Shown here: positions 1 to 11,746 of the stretch, in pieces
How the letters are laid out: each line of letters opens with the position of its first letter
Position numbering within the stretch: the first letter of the stretch is position 1
NCBI GenBank assembly: GCA_905221605.1
Contig: CAJNDS010000158.1
Span: 71,531-104,398, forward strand
DNA: 32,868 bases
From: Symbiodinium natans
Taxonomy: Eukaryota; Sar; Dinophyceae; Suessiales; Symbiodiniaceae
Direction of reading: 5' to 3'
Program-made: the position numbers and the translations under genes
Notes under the pieces: generated by a model
Databases searched by the model: none
What the model saw: the letters and a program-made list of their open reading frames with translations, nothing else
What the model was told of the DNA's origin: nothing

Positions 1-90
1 GGGTTTGGGGTTTGGGGTTTGGGGTTTGGGGTTTGGGGTTTGGGGTTTGGGGTTTGGCGTTTGGCGTTTGGGGTTTGGGGTTTGGGGTTT
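1..90 (+). repeat. TTTGGGG variant array
   Basis: Twelve or so heptamers of TTTGGGG with two TTTGGCG variants, then unique sequence. On a left chromosome end the + strand should start C-rich; here it is G-rich, so this is an internal array cut by the window edge. Confidence 0.9.
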
Positions 91-1318
91 ATTTTGAACT
101 CCCCTCCCTTTAAGAACCCTACAAGTTATTCCTAGTCCTTTGAGAGGTGGCCATGTCACATGCCCTTAAGTACATCAAACGTGGACGTCAAAGCAGTGGC
201 GCCTAGAACCCATACACGACACCCTAAAAAGCACTCTAGATTCCTAAACCCTGAAAACCGTGAAGCCCTGTACCCCAAACAAAAAAAGACAAAAAACCTT
301 AAACCCTAAACCCCCTAACCCCTTAAACCTAAAACCCTAGAGCCCTTAACGCTTAAACCGTTGAACCCTAAACCCTAAACCCCAATACTCCGAAGCCTAA
401 GCCCCATAAACCCTAAAACCCTGAAGCCCTCAACGCTTTGGAACCGTTGAACCCTAAACCCGAAACCCTAAACCCTAACCCGAAACCCTAAACCCTAAAC
501 CCTAAACCCGAAACCCTAAACCCGAAACCCTAAACCCCAAACCTGAAATCCTAAAACCCTGAAGTGAAGCCCTGAATGCCTTATAACCGTTGAACCCTAA
601 AATCCTGAACCCTAATCCCCTAAAACCCTGAAGCCCTTAACGCTTTATAGCCCTAAACCCTAAACCCTAAACCCTAAACCCCTAAAACCTCGAAGCCCTT
701 AACGCTTCGTAACCTTGAACGCTCGATTCCCTGCAGCCCGTGCGTCTTCTGAAGAAACTCGGAGACCTTGGCCTTGGACCAGAGATGGAGGGTGTAGGGT
801 TTAGGGTTTAGGGTTTAGGGTTTAAGGATTAGGGCTTAGGGGTAGGTACATGGTCCCTTGATATGGGCCCTTAAACGGGGACCCCTTATGTACCCATAGA
901 GAAAAGGGCACATATAACTACCCTTAGATGCATACTGAACTTGGAACCCTAGCAATAACTTAAGTACCCCCCCCCCCAAAAAAAAAGTGTATATATATAT
1001 ATAGAGTAATAATAATCTTCCCAGGTATCCCTCTGTCCATGACAGGGTAGGGAGAAAGGTTTGGGGTTTAGGGTTTAGGGTATGGGATCCATAGTAGGCA
1101 CTCCCAAACAGCAAAAAGCAGAAAGTCCTAAACCCGAAGCCGTAGACACCCCAACCCTATAAACTCCAACGAGGACCCCGTGCTTCTCCAATAACCAAGG
1201 AATAATCAGGATAAACTTGATTACTCCTACTAAAGAAGAAAACCCAAGAAGTTTAAAGTTTCAACAGCTAGACCCAAGAGTAACCTAGGAATAAACGGGC
1301 ACCCTTTTTGGTTTTAAG

Positions 1319-1375
1319 GGGATTATAAGGGAACCCCAACCCTAAAGAAAGGGAATAGGGGCCTTCTCCGGGTCC
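1319..1375. repeat. Dispersed spacer module, copy 1 of 3
   Basis: A 50-60 bp module reading roughly TTATAAGGGAACCC, then AAAGgGGAAnAnGGGCCT, then TCTGGGTCC. Related copies sit at about 9820-9880 and 12263-12319, each next to a telomere-like array. This suggests the spacers were copied together with the arrays. Confidence 0.6.
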
Positions 1376-1993
1376 TAGCCCTAATAGAGACCTCAATAAA
1401 ATAGGATTCCCTCATAATAAGGACCACAATAAGGTGCCCCGAAACTCGTAAACCCCCAAATAAGGAACCAAAAAAAGATTAGTTGATGGCATGGTTCATG
1501 GTGGGATTAGGGTTTAGGGTTTAGGGTGAAATGTTGCACCCGCAATATTCTAGGGGGCCGCTATTATGAAAAGTTTCCGGCTATTCAGGATCTGGACCCT
1601 CTGTTTTGGGGGTCCGCTATAATGAAAAGACTTCGGGCCGGGCCTGTTTTTTTAATGGTTTTTGAGGTCAAGTTCTTAGTTTGGGATCTGGTTCCAAAAC
1701 CCTGAAGAGAGCTCATTTCTCTGCCCCCCCCCCCCCCTGACTGTTTGGGGTCTTTTTTTTATTCCGGGTCGCGACTGTTCGGGGGGGGGGGGGTTACATT
1801 ATTAAAGCAGGTCCAACATTAGGGTTCTTTCATTTACCATTAAGAACCTTAGGGTTTAGGGTTTGTGGTATCCCTCCCCCCCTCCCCTGTGCAAATCTAA
1901 GACCCAGTTGCTTTGGCGCGACTCACTTCGCCAGATTCTCTTCCTTGGTAGTTCCCAAGAGAGATAGACCGGACCCAGCTTGACGGAATGGGG

Positions 1994-2091
1994 CTTAGGG
2001 TTTAGGGTTTGGGGTTTAGGGTTTGGGGTTTAAGGTTTGGGGTTTAGGGTTTGGGGTTTAGGGTTTGGGATTTGGGGTTTAGGGTTTAGGG
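1994..2091 (+). repeat. Higher-order 14-bp TTTAGGG/TTTGGGG alternation
   Basis: Unlike neighbouring pure arrays, this one alternates TTTAGGG and TTTGGGG, giving a 14-bp unit repeated about six times with a few errors (one TTTAAGG, one TTTGGGA). Confidence 0.8.
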
Positions 2092-2402
2092 ATACGGGCC
2101 AAAGGTTTTGAGGGTTTGAAGCCCAAAGCCCTACACCCTGAAAAGACAGTTTTCAGGTATGGGAGTCATGCCAGATGGGGCTTTTTCCCCAAGTACGGGG
2201 TCCCTCCGTCACCTCCAACTTGCTACAATCCTTACTCATTGCGACAGTCCTAACTCTAGGAGCGCCCAAAGAAAGGGCAGCCCTATTTTCGGGAAGCCCC
2301 CACAAGAACGTCCCGAAAACCCGAAGCTCTTTCTGAGAACCCATGGTGGGGTTTACGGAAAAAAAAGCGACCTCGAAGAGAACCCCCCCTAAATGGTAGG
2401 AT

Positions 2403-2498
2403 TAGGGTTTAGGGTTTAGGGTTTAGGGTTTAGGGTTTAGGGTTTAGGGTTTCGGGTTTAGGGTTTTGGGTTTAGGGTTTAGGGTTTAGGGTTCAGGG
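2403..2498 (+). repeat. TTTAGGG array
   Basis: About 13 heptamers with single-base variants (TTTCGGG, TTTTGGG, TTCAGGG). Confidence 0.9.
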
Positions 2499-2623
2499 AA
2501 ATAAGGACCCCCAACAAGGTACCCCTCATTTCGTAGGCCCCAATATGTTCATTTCCTTACGGCCTCCCTTACATACGAAGGGAGGGGATCATGGGTTAGG
2601 GCTCTACCTAGCACGGAGTTCCT

Positions 2624-2710
2624 GGGGTTTAGGGTTTAGGGTTTAGGGTTTAGGGTTTAGGGTTTAGGGTTTAGGGTTTAGGGTTTAGGGTTTAGGGTTT
2701 AGGGTTAGGG
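2624..2710 (+). repeat. TTTAGGG array
   Basis: About 12 almost perfect TTTAGGG copies, flanked on both sides by the words GGTTAGGGCTCTACC (2594-2608 and 2703-2717). The flanking word looks duplicated around the array. Confidence 0.85.
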
Positions 2711-3191
2711 CTCTACCCAAAGGCTCCAATGTAGTTCCTTTTTTGGGTTGGATATAAGAAATTCTACTAATACCCCCCAGAAAAGGTACTGCATAGGAGC
2801 CTGTGGGTAGTTTTCACAGGGTAGGCTCTTGCCCAAGTCGTTGCGCGATTTGGGTTTAGGTCTCAGGGTAGGCCTTGGCGTGTACCTCCGAAAGGTTCAC
2901 GGGTAGCTTATGTGGGATCAGAAGTTGGCTGTAACCAGTTACAACTACAGCTACGCTACACTTATAACTCAAGTTCTAACTATCCCCCCCCCCCCCCTCT
3001 GTGTGGTTCCTGGTGTTTCGGGGTGCGGGGTAGGGCCCTTCCTTTAAACCCTACCTAGAAGCTCTTAGTAAGTCTACTTAGTACCACCAGAAAACCGGGT
3101 TGAGGGCGTTTAGGGTTTGTGGTATCCCCCGCCTCCCCTGCCGTTCATGGTAGGTTTAGGCTTGGGGGTTTAAGGTTCCCCCTCCCCCCAT

Positions 3192-3229
3192 ATGATTCTT
3201 GGTAGCCCAGTAACCATATTACAATAAGC
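3192..3229 (+). repeat. Dispersed 36-bp spacer module (second copy 4081-4116)
   Basis: A near-identical stretch containing CTTGGTAGCCCAGTAACCAT followed by A(T/C)TACAATAAG occurs here and again about 890 bp downstream in the same orientation. It is not telomere-like and appears to be a duplicated spacer piece. Confidence 0.8.
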
Positions 3230-4387
3230 TGGTCAAACAGTGCTTTCACAGTAGAGTTCCTTGCGCAACGAACCCCTTGAAGAGCCTCCACAGCACACCC
3301 TAACCCCAAAACCCTTAAACCCTCTAGACCTTTAACTTAAATGTCCCGTCACACATATCCCGAATGTCGTTGTGCCAACCAAGATGCGTGACAGCGGGCG
3401 CCTGGATCCAAGAATCTCGTGATTCACTTGGTGCAAAATTGCTCGAAACCACGGCCCTTTTGTTTGGAACCCTTTCTGGCCCCTTCGATGCATGGTCAAC
3501 CACTTTGTTTGCGGGACCCCAACAGCAGGTCGACAGGGCTTTGGGGGGTCAATGAACAATGAACATTCCGGATTCAAGGTTTGTTCCAGGCCCAAAACCC
3601 TAAACCCGAAACGCTAAACCCTAAACCCTAAACCGCAACCGCACCCGTACACAAAAACAAATTCTTCGTGGCCAATATGAGCCCTGAAGCCTGTGAACCC
3701 CAACCGCGCAAAACCCAAGGCCCAAATCCCCCAAAACCCCAAAACCTGCATCCCCTAAACCCTAAACCCCAAACCCGAAACTAGCTCTGAATCCTAAATA
3801 AAGCCGCCACCCTGAAATCCCTGAACCCCGGCCCACAAGCTACAAGTAGGGCTAGAGAGAATCGGAGGTGTGTCAGAAGTCATATAGGGTTTAGGGTTTA
3901 GGGTCTCGGGTTTGTTTAGGTCATCATTCCCTTATCTAAACTTGGTACCATCAGGGGCCCCTACGTTGGAGGCTGTAGGGCTTAAGTTACAGGTTAAAGC
4001 GTAAAGTCCATGTACATGCCCTCTCCATCCCCACACGTTCAAACGGTGTGATATGGGAGGTGATAAACAAACCTGGACCTCTGATACTTGGTAGCCCAGT
4101 AACCATACTACAATAAGGGCACTTTTTTTGGGTTGGTTACTTTATTGGGGAACCTTGAACCAAAAAAAAAGGGTAAAGGGCATCACTGGGCTACTGAGGA
4201 TACAGTGTCGACATACCGAAGCAGCCCCATACTTGTTTCTCGGGTCTCTTTCATAAGGCACCCTCCTGTCGTCCGCTGAGAACCGGTTCTACGGGCCTAA
4301 CCCCTTCACCCTATCCCACCCCAAAGCCCTGCACCCCCCCACAGCCCCAACCCCTACACCCCAAACCCCTACACCCTACACCCTTCA

Positions 4388-4460
4388 CCCTAAACCCCAA
4401 ACCCTAAACCCTAAACCCTAAACCCTAAACCCTAAACCCTAAACCCTAAACCCTAAACCC
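4388..4460 (-). repeat. CCCTAAA array
   Basis: About 10 heptamers on the + strand as CCCTAAA. An array of opposite orientation follows at 4537-4614, with a short unique stretch between them. Confidence 0.9.
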
Positions 4461-4536
4461 CACAGCCCTGACCCTCGCAGGCTGGCCTGTCTTTCATCAT
4501 GGGACTCTGGTGCTTCAGAGACCTCGGGTGCAGGGG

Positions 4537-4614
4537 CTTAGGGTGTAGGGTTTAGGGTTTAGGGTGTAGGGTTTAGGGTTTAGGGTTCAGGGTTTAGGGG
4601 CTTAGGGTGTAGGG
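4537..4614 (+). repeat. TTTAGGG/TGTAGGG mixed array
   Basis: Mixture of TTTAGGG, TGTAGGG, TTCAGGG and CTTAGGG heptamers. Confidence 0.85.
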
Positions 4615-5157
4615 AATAGGCTATAAAGGCCGGTGGCCTCTTTATCTGTTACCCTTCGACCTTAATATAGCCCCTAGATACCCTAATAAGAACCCCCTTA
4701 CAGAACAGAAACCGTACTTACAGAGACCACCAACCAAGTATAGGGTTTATAGGGCTTGGGGTTTAGGGTGCAGGGTACAGGGTTTAGAGCGATGGGTCTC
4801 TTCGAGCCTGTATCATGGGTTCCCCTATTACCCCCTTTTTGCTAGAGGGAGTAAAAGGGCAAAGCATGAATTTATGGCCTAGAGGTGGGGTTTTGGGTTC
4901 GGGGGAGGGTTCCAAGCAGGTTTATCTTCCGAGGTTTGCGCCCTGAAAGCAAAACAACCTTGAAGCCCGATATCTCAAACCCAAAGCCTGAACCCTCTGA
5001 GCCCCACACTCTATCTGGCCCCCTCCCAAAGAAAAACTACAAAAGAATAAAACACAAAACTAAACACAAAGCTAAATAGCCCGGAATAGTCCCACTTTAC
5101 GTGGTTTCTGTTTGGAGGATTGGAGGATGGGGGGGAGGGGAGGGCGGGAGGGCTCCA

Positions 5158-5273
5158 AAAACCCTAAACCCAATCTAAACCCCCAAGCCCTAAGCCCTAT
5201 ATCCCTAAACCCTAAAAACCCTAAACCGTAAACCCTAAACCCAAAACCCTAAACCCTAAACCCTAAACCCAAA
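5158..5273 (-). repeat. Degenerate CCCTAAA array
   Basis: Degenerate at its left end and cleaner from about 5204. It again faces an oppositely oriented array at 5367-5477. Confidence 0.85.
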
Positions 5274-5366
5274 AGGATGCTGGGACTGGCGCGCATCGGA
5301 TTCGCTAGCCGAGGATGCTCGCGTGGACTGGGAGTCTGAGCCATCCTCGCAAGACTGCGATTACAG

Positions 5367-5477
5367 GTTTAGGGCTTAGGGTTTAGGGTGTAGGGTTTAG
5401 GGTTTAGGGTTCAGGGTTTAGGGTTTAGGGCTTCGGGCTTCGGGCTTAGGGTTTAGGGCTTTGGGTTTAGGGTTTAG
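5367..5477 (+). repeat. TTTAGGG array with variants
   Basis: About 15 heptamers, including TGTAGGG, TTCAGGG, CTTCGGG and TTTGGGT types. Confidence 0.85.
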
Positions 5478-5610
5478 GATTATCTTAGCAGTTCATAAGC
5501 CACCCCAAAATTGTACACTTTCAGTTCTGTAAGGAGATTCTTGTAGCCCAAAAAGTGTAAAGTGTACTCGTTCAGCTACTAAGTTTTCTAGGGTCCACTA
5601 TGAACCCGAT

Positions 5611-5718
5611 AGGGTTTAGGATTAGGGTTTAGGGTTTAGGGTTTAGGGTTTAGGGGTTTAGGGGTTTAGGGGTTTAGGGTTTAGGGTTTAGGGTTTAGGG
5701 TTTAGGGTTTAGGTTTAG
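5611..5718 (+). repeat. TTTAGGG array
   Basis: About 14 copies. Three units carry an extra G (TTTAGGGG), a change to 8-bp spacing inside the array. Confidence 0.9.
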
Positions 5719-5885
5719 GGGCATTCGGAACAGGGCTGAGTGTCCGGGCTCAGAGTTGAGGGCTTAGGGCTGAGGGTGTGGGGCTGGAGAGTTTCGAGTT
5801 GACACTACAGGAGTTGAGGGTAAGTATTCAGGGGTTGGGGCTGAGGGTTTCGATTGGAGGGTTTGGGTTGAGGGCTTTGAGTTGA

Positions 5886-5981
5886 GGGTTTAGGGTTTAG
5901 GGTTTAGGGTTTAGGGTTTAGGGTTTAGGGTTTAGGGTTTAGGGTTTAGGGTTTAGGGTGTAGGGTGTAGGGTTTAGGGTT
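5886..5981 (+). repeat. TTTAGGG array
   Basis: About 13 copies, preceded from 5740 by degenerate GGGTTGAGGGCTTAG-like sequence that may be a decayed extension of the array. Confidence 0.9.
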
Positions 5982-6594
5982 GGGGGGGCCGGCTGTGCAG
6001 GGTTTCGGGTAGGTTTGTTGTTTAGGCTTTCAGGGTCCAACGTTCAGAGTTCTAGTTTCATGTACATGTTCTGCGTGCCTAAATGCCCCCTATCTGCACG
6101 CCTAAGCATCGTCCTAAGGGGCGGGCGCCTAATCCGCAAATCCTAACCCTAAACCATAAACCTTCGACATTTCTTGGCTCTCGAGGTCTGTATTTCGGAG
6201 CCTTATGGCCCTCAAAGCAGCCCACCAGACCTGTCAGGCAAACTACTTCATTTGTATGTTTCGGGTTTAGGGTTTAGGGATTAGAGTGGAATGATGCCGT
6301 TTCAACCTCCCACGAGCCCTGAAAGAGAAATCAGGAGACCTCGGTGACCCACCCTAAAACCCAAAACCCCTTTTTGGCTTACAGGGGTTTGCAAGGGAAA
6401 CCGAACCCATCCTCCTCCCCCACTCCCGTCTACCCACCCCTCCCGTCTACCCACCCCCCGCCTTTTCGAAATGGACACGTTTGTGGTCCACTTGACTCGG
6501 CGACCTGACACGGGTTCAACCACAGGGCAACATCGACTGCAGGGCCACTGGGAAATCCTCAATACAAGGAGCTAAGTAACATGACTTATCAACA

Positions 6595-7250
6595 AATCAC
6601 TTTAGGGCTTCATAAGGAAGCAAGTACCTAAAAAACACCTGGTTGTTTCGTGAACTTGTGGAGAGGCTTTGTTTTCTTTGTTTTTGGGGGGACGGGTTGG
6701 TTACGACCATGTTACTGTATCCATGACCAAAACACCGGTATTTACAGCGTTGTTGCTCCTCTACACAACCTGCTGCACCAGGACGTTTGACGTTTCTGTA
6801 ACAAGACGCACTGTCACAAGGCTTATGCGAACGGTGTGTCGTCATGACGCTCGAACCACTAACAACTGCCACCAGAAGCAACATAAAGGAAAAAAACGCA
6901 AAAAATGCACAAAACTGACCCATGTGTGCATGTCGTAAAACATTGGAAAAAAAACATGGTTTTATGTGCTTGTTTGCCGCCATTGCGCCCTTTCACTAGA
7001 ACGCCCGAAGTGAAAGGATTGATGTGTACTTCTGTGTCATATATTTCAGATCTTTGTAGGTTCACAAGATAAAGAATGATAAAAGTTCAAAAAAAATCAT
7101 CGGATTTTGCAGTGTTTCTTGCTGTGGGACGTCCTAACCTAATTCTCGCGTTCCTGAAAAATGTACATGCAGACTGTGCTTGAGCAGCTAAAACCCACGC
7201 GAAAACAGTGTCCGAACCTCCAAGTAACCAGGGTTTTTAGGTACCTGTGA
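6595..7250. other. Non-telomeric spacer with an interspersed repeat copy
   Basis: The longest stretch in the left field without telomere-like arrays. A segment around 6715-6850 containing ACCGGTATTTACAGCG, followed by CTCTACACAACCTGCTGCACCA, is a diverged copy of sequence at 17234-17330 and 17342-17400 inside an intron of the WD40 gene. Open frames on both strands overlap here (6597-6983 minus, 6669-6938 plus) but neither shows a recognisable motif. I regard this as repeat sequence rather than a gene. Confidence 0.6.
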
Positions 7251-7723
7251 CCTCCTCCTATAACCCTGTCTAAACCCTCAACCCTGAACCCTAATGCTTG
7301 AACCCTAGTCCCTAAACCCTAAACCCCAAACCCTAAACCCGACGCTCCGAGGAGGAAGAATAGGAGCCAGAGTCTCACCCTAGAAACCATCAGTCGTCCA
7401 TAACTTGGAGCTTCAGGGTTCAGGGTTTAGGTTTAGGGTTTAGGAGCAGCCCAGCGGCACTCCAGGAGACGCGAGATCTCGGTCCGTCTCCGATGCCTCT
7501 GCGCCGAGCAGCGATGTCGGAAACACGGTGGGGTTAGGGTTTAGGGTTTAGGGTTTGGGGTTTTTGGAGGGTCTCAAAATGTAAGGACAATACTATATTG
7601 GCCAATTGGGGTATACAAGTACAGGCCAACGAAAATGCTAAGTTATAGCTAAGAGAGAATTACCCGGCTTAGTGCCCTTAAAACCCTACTGAAAACTTAT
7701 AACTTACAACTTATAACTTGTAT

Positions 7724-7934
7724 ACTAAACCCTAAACCTTAAACCCTAAGCGCTAAAACCTAAACCCTAAGCCCTAAACCCTAAACCCTAAACCCTAAAC
7801 CCTAAACCCTAAACCCTAAACCCTAAACCCTAAACCCTAACCCTGAACCCTGAACCCTGAACCCTGAACCCTGAACCCTGAACCCTGAACCCTGAACCCT
7901 AAACCCTAAACCCTAAACCCTAAACCCTAAACCC
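7724..7934 (-). repeat. CCCTAAA array with an internal CCCTGAA block
   Basis: About 29 heptamers. In the middle (7841-7896) eight consecutive units are CCCTGAA, with CCCTAAA on both sides. This points to local amplification of a single variant. Confidence 0.95.
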
Positions 7935-8097
7935 ACATGTTGGAAACATCCAAACTATGTTCCGGGGCCCCGGGCAGAGATCTAGAGCTTCAGGTGTTTA
8001 GGGTTTAGGGTCTAAAGGGTAAAACCCTCAACCATGAGCTTCCTATCTTGGGGTTCCCAGAGTATACCCTTTGCTCTCTAAGGTTTAGGGTTTAACG

Positions 8098-8395
8098 GCT
8101 AGGGTTTAGGGTTTAGGGTTTAGGGTTTAGGGTTTAGGGTTTAGGGTTTAGGGTTTAGGGTTTAGGGTTTAGGGTTTAGGGTTTAGGGTTTAGGTTAGGG
8201 TTTAGGGTTTAGGGTTTAGGGTTTAGGGTTTAGGGTTTAGGGTTTAGGGTTTAGGGTTTAGGGTTTAGGGTTTAGGGTTTAGGGTTTAGGGTTTAGGGTT
8301 TAGGGTTTAGGGTTTAGGGTTTAGGGTTTAGGGTTTAAGTTTAGGGTTTAGGGTTTAGGGTTTAGGGTTTAGGGCTAGGGTTTAGGGCTAGGGTT
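8098..8395 (+). repeat. Longest TTTAGGG array
   Basis: About 42 heptamers, the longest telomere-like array in the window, with only a few indels (TTTAGG at about 8193, TTTAAG near 8338) and GCTAGGG variants at the right end. Confidence 0.95.
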
Positions 8396-8956
8396 TAGGG
8401 CTTAGGGCTTCAGGGCTTCGGGCCTAGGGTTTCGGTTTAGGGTTTAGGCTTGAAGTGAACCCATGGGGGCTCTGGACACCCAAGCCTGACTCTCCAGGGG
8501 GTTTTCGGCAGGGTTTGGGGTTTAGGGTTTAGGGTTTAGGGTTTAGGCTTTAGGGTTTAGGGTTCCGACCCTTCAGATTTACAAAGTAGGATGGGACTGA
8601 AAAAGCCTCTGTTTCAACCTGCCTGCCTTTGGTCGGGAAGATCTAGAAAGTAGAGCCTCCGTGCGCAAAGTAGTGCCCTGTGCTGCTGCAGGGTTTCTAC
8701 AAGCACGGGCCCCCAAGTTATAAGTACGGTTATAAGGGCCCTAAAGTGGGTTATGAGGGACATTTTTCGGTTATAACTCCCTTAGCTACAGTTAGTAGAC
8801 TACGGGGGCCCCGACTTGTAGGAAGCTTCAGGAAGGATGCCTACCCACGCGGGTCCGGTAACTATGTCGAGGCGCGATGTCGTCAGGGTACTCCGCGCTG
8901 TCGTGGTTCCTGAAGCTCAGCGCGTTCTAAGCCCTAAACCCTGTGTTCAGGCTCTC

Positions 8957-9013
8957 AACCCTAAACCCTAAACCCTAAACCCTAAACCCTAAACCCTAAA
9001 CCCTAAACCCTAA
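8957..9013 (-). repeat. CCCTAAA array
   Basis: Eight perfect CCCTAAA units after unique sequence. An oppositely oriented array follows at 9108-9159. Confidence 0.9.
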
Positions 9014-9107
9014 ATCTGAAAAGATGAAGCCCCCCTTGGCCATACCTGCCAGGCGCGCAAGACTGTGCTTGAGCGGGGTGGAGGGTTTAGGGCTTAAGGT
9101 TCATGGG

Positions 9108-9159
9108 GGTTTAGGGTTTAGGGTTTAGGGTTTAGGGTTTAGGGTTTAGGGTTTAGGGA
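9108..9159 (+). repeat. TTTAGGG array
   Basis: Seven units of TTTAGGG. Confidence 0.9.
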
Positions 9160-9472
9160 TTTCACGGCTAAAGGTTTAAGGGTTTGTGGCTTTGCGTTGA
9201 ATCCCCGCCTCAAAGGCGCACCTGAACCCAAACGGCGGCTTCCAAAAATGGGGGTACCCTTTTTGGGGGTCCCTTTAGGGGGATCTTTTCTATTTGGTCT
9301 AAAAGGGGTAGCCCTATTTTGAGGAATACCCAATTTTCTGGACTCTCCGTAATCCTCGCAGCTTCGATTTAGTGCATTGGCCGAGGGTCGAGTAGTGTTT
9401 CTCACCCGCATCCTCAATGACGAGCTCGTCGTGACGTGGACCTGCTGTGATTTGCTTTGACTTCGGCAGGGC

Positions 9473-9584
9473 TAAACCCTAAACCCTAAACCCTAAACCC
9501 TAAACCCTAAACCCTAAACCCTAAACCCTAAACCCTAAACCCTAAACCCTAAACCCTAAACCCTAAACCCTAAACCTAACCCTA
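9473..9584 (-). repeat. CCCTAAA array
   Basis: About 15 nearly perfect units. Confidence 0.95.
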
Positions 9585-10078
9585 TAAATCTTTAACAGGG
9601 TAGTTACACATTACCTTAGTATGGGGTATTACAAGGGAACTTGGGCCCAGACGTCAGAATCCCCTTCAAGGAGGTAAGGGACCATATTAAGGGCCCATGT
9701 AAATACCCTTAGATTGTTGCTAGACCCCAGAATTAAGGTGCCCTTTTGGTCTACAGGGGGTGACCCTAAACCCTAAACCCTAAACCCGGAACCCTAAACC
9801 CTAAACCCTGAACCCTAGGTCTTACAAGGGAAGCTAAACCCTAACAAAAGGAAATAAGTCCCTTCTCAGGGGCCCCTGCTGCCCTTTGGGTCTCGCAAAC
9901 TTCCTGGTTTAGGGTTTAGGGTTTAGGGTTTAGGGTTTAGGGTTCAGGGTTAGGGTTTAGGGAACAGTTCTCGTTCTCACCTCGGCCCTCAAGTGTAGCT
10001 CTCCCGCGTCTGCGTACCTAGAATTCTGAATTGAGCATCGTAGTCATACAGAACGAAGGTCAATACCAGAGGCTGAGT

Positions 10079-10193
10079 AGGGTTTAGGGTTTAGGGTTTA
10101 GGGTTTAGGGTTTAGGGTTTAGGGTTTAGGGTTTAGGGTTTAGGGTTTAGGGTTTAGGGTTTAGGGTTTAGGGTTTAGGGTTTAGGGTTTAGG
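10079..10193 (+). repeat. TTTAGGG array
   Basis: About 16 perfect units, ending abruptly in unique sequence (GAGCTTCCAGGG). Confidence 0.95.
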
Positions 10194-10832
10194 AGCTTCC
10201 AGGGACTCTACCTTGGACCTACAAGGGCCAATATGGAGTTTCTTCAGGGAATCTTCAGGGGTACAGCCTTAGGGGAAGGAGCCTCATACACCCTAAACCC
10301 TAAACCCTAAACCCCAAACACTCAACCCTAAACTCCAAACGGCCAACCATTCAAGCCCCATTTTGCCCATAGCTTCCGCGTGCCTGTGGCTGTTCCCTTG
10401 GGGAGGCCCTGGCAACCGGTCGTCCCGAGATCGTAAACCCTAAACCAGGCTCAGCAAGTGCGAGCCGTGGGGAAACCCCCCCTGCTGGTTCGGCGTTCCT
10501 GTGCCCTTTGGTACAGCCTCGCACCTTCAGGGCGCCTGAACCCTATAAACCCTACATCCTTGAGGGTTTAGGGCTTAGTGTTTAGGAGAAACCCTACAAG
10601 CAGGGGCCCCTTACTCTACTAACTTGAGTTCGCAGGAACTGGTGGGAACTTAGGATTGCCTAGGGTGCAGGAGGTGCAAGGCCCTCGTCCCAAGACCTTT
10701 GCATTCCTCCGGGTTTCAATACCGAAAACCCCAAACCCTGAATCCCTGCAATTAGGAGCTGTGTTGCCATAGTAAGTCTACTTAGTATCCCTTAGAAACC
10801 GCATAATAACCCCCATAACCCTCCTTGCCCTA

Positions 10833-10930
10833 GACCCTAAACCCTAATCCCTAAACCCCAAACCCTAAACCTAAACCCTAAACCCTAAACCCTGACCCCG
10901 AAACCCTAGACCCTAAACCCGAAACCCTAA
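10833..10930 (-). repeat. Degenerate CCCTAAA array
   Basis: About a dozen CCCTAAA units mixed with CCCCAAA, CCCGAAA and CCTAAAC frame slips. Confidence 0.8.
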
Positions 10931-11343
10931 ACCCCCACTTACTAAGTCAAGTAGGGCACTTCTTTGTAGAGATGTCCCTGAAGGCGCGCGGCAGATAGAG
11001 GTGAGACTGACCCGGAATTTGCAGCTTGAAGTTTACGGGTAAAGGGTCTAGGGTTTCGGGTTTAGGGTTGTACCATAGTCTGAGAAGGAACTTATAGGTA
11101 CTCCCAGGACAGGATCTAACAATGAAAGGGTCCAGGTATGTCATGCTCTAATGGGAACCTTTCGTTCGAGGTCCCCAGTGGAGATCATGCGTGTTCTAGG
11201 GTTTGGGTTTTAGGGTTTCTCGGGCTTAGGGTTGTGGCTTGAGTTTCGCGGTTCGTGCTGCCCAACTTTGAGGCGCACACAGCACCTGAATCCGGCCAGC
11301 CAGGCATGGAGAGACTCCCGGGGGCGACTTGGAGGGTGCGAAT

Positions 11344-11470
11344 AGGGTTTAGGGTTTAGGGTTCAGGGTTTAGGGTTTAGGGTGTAGGGCTTAGGGTTTA
11401 GGGTTTAGTGTTTAGTGTTTAGGGTTTAGGGTTCAGGGTTAGGGTTTAGGGTTTAGGGCGTAGGGTTTGG
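11344..11470 (+). repeat. TTTAGGG array with variants
   Basis: About 17 units including TTCAGGG, TTTAGTG and GTGTAGGG. Confidence 0.85.
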
Positions 11471-11565
11471 CGTTTCGGGCTCCTCAGGAGACCCAGGCCC
11501 TAAACCCTGAACCCTTCGAACTTTAAGCCTGAGACCTGGGCCCCGAAGCTCCGAGCCCTAGACTC

Positions 11566-11697
11566 TAAGCCCTAAACCCTAAACCCTAAACCCTGAACCC
11601 TAAACCCTAAACCCTAAACCCTAAACCCTGAACCCTAAACCCTAAACCCTAAAACCCTAAACCCTAAACCCCAAACCCCACCCTAAACCCTAAACCC
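11566..11697 (-). repeat. CCCTAAA array
   Basis: About 18 units with occasional CCCTGAA. Together with 11344-11470 it forms an inverted pair around a roughly 95-bp spacer. Confidence 0.9.
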
Positions 11698-11746
11698 AAT
11701 CTCAATGCAGACCAGACTTGTGAGACAAGGCCCTGAAGACTGGGTG

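Noticed and set aside
1-90. Left end of the window as a chromosome terminus
   Set aside because: The strand orientation is wrong (G-rich on + at the left end), the unit is TTTGGGG, and arrays further in point both ways.
6597-6983. Minus-strand ORF of 128 codons with a hydrophobic stretch
   Set aside because: It overlaps an interspersed repeat whose other copies (17.2 kb) are non-coding, and a + strand frame is open over the same bases.
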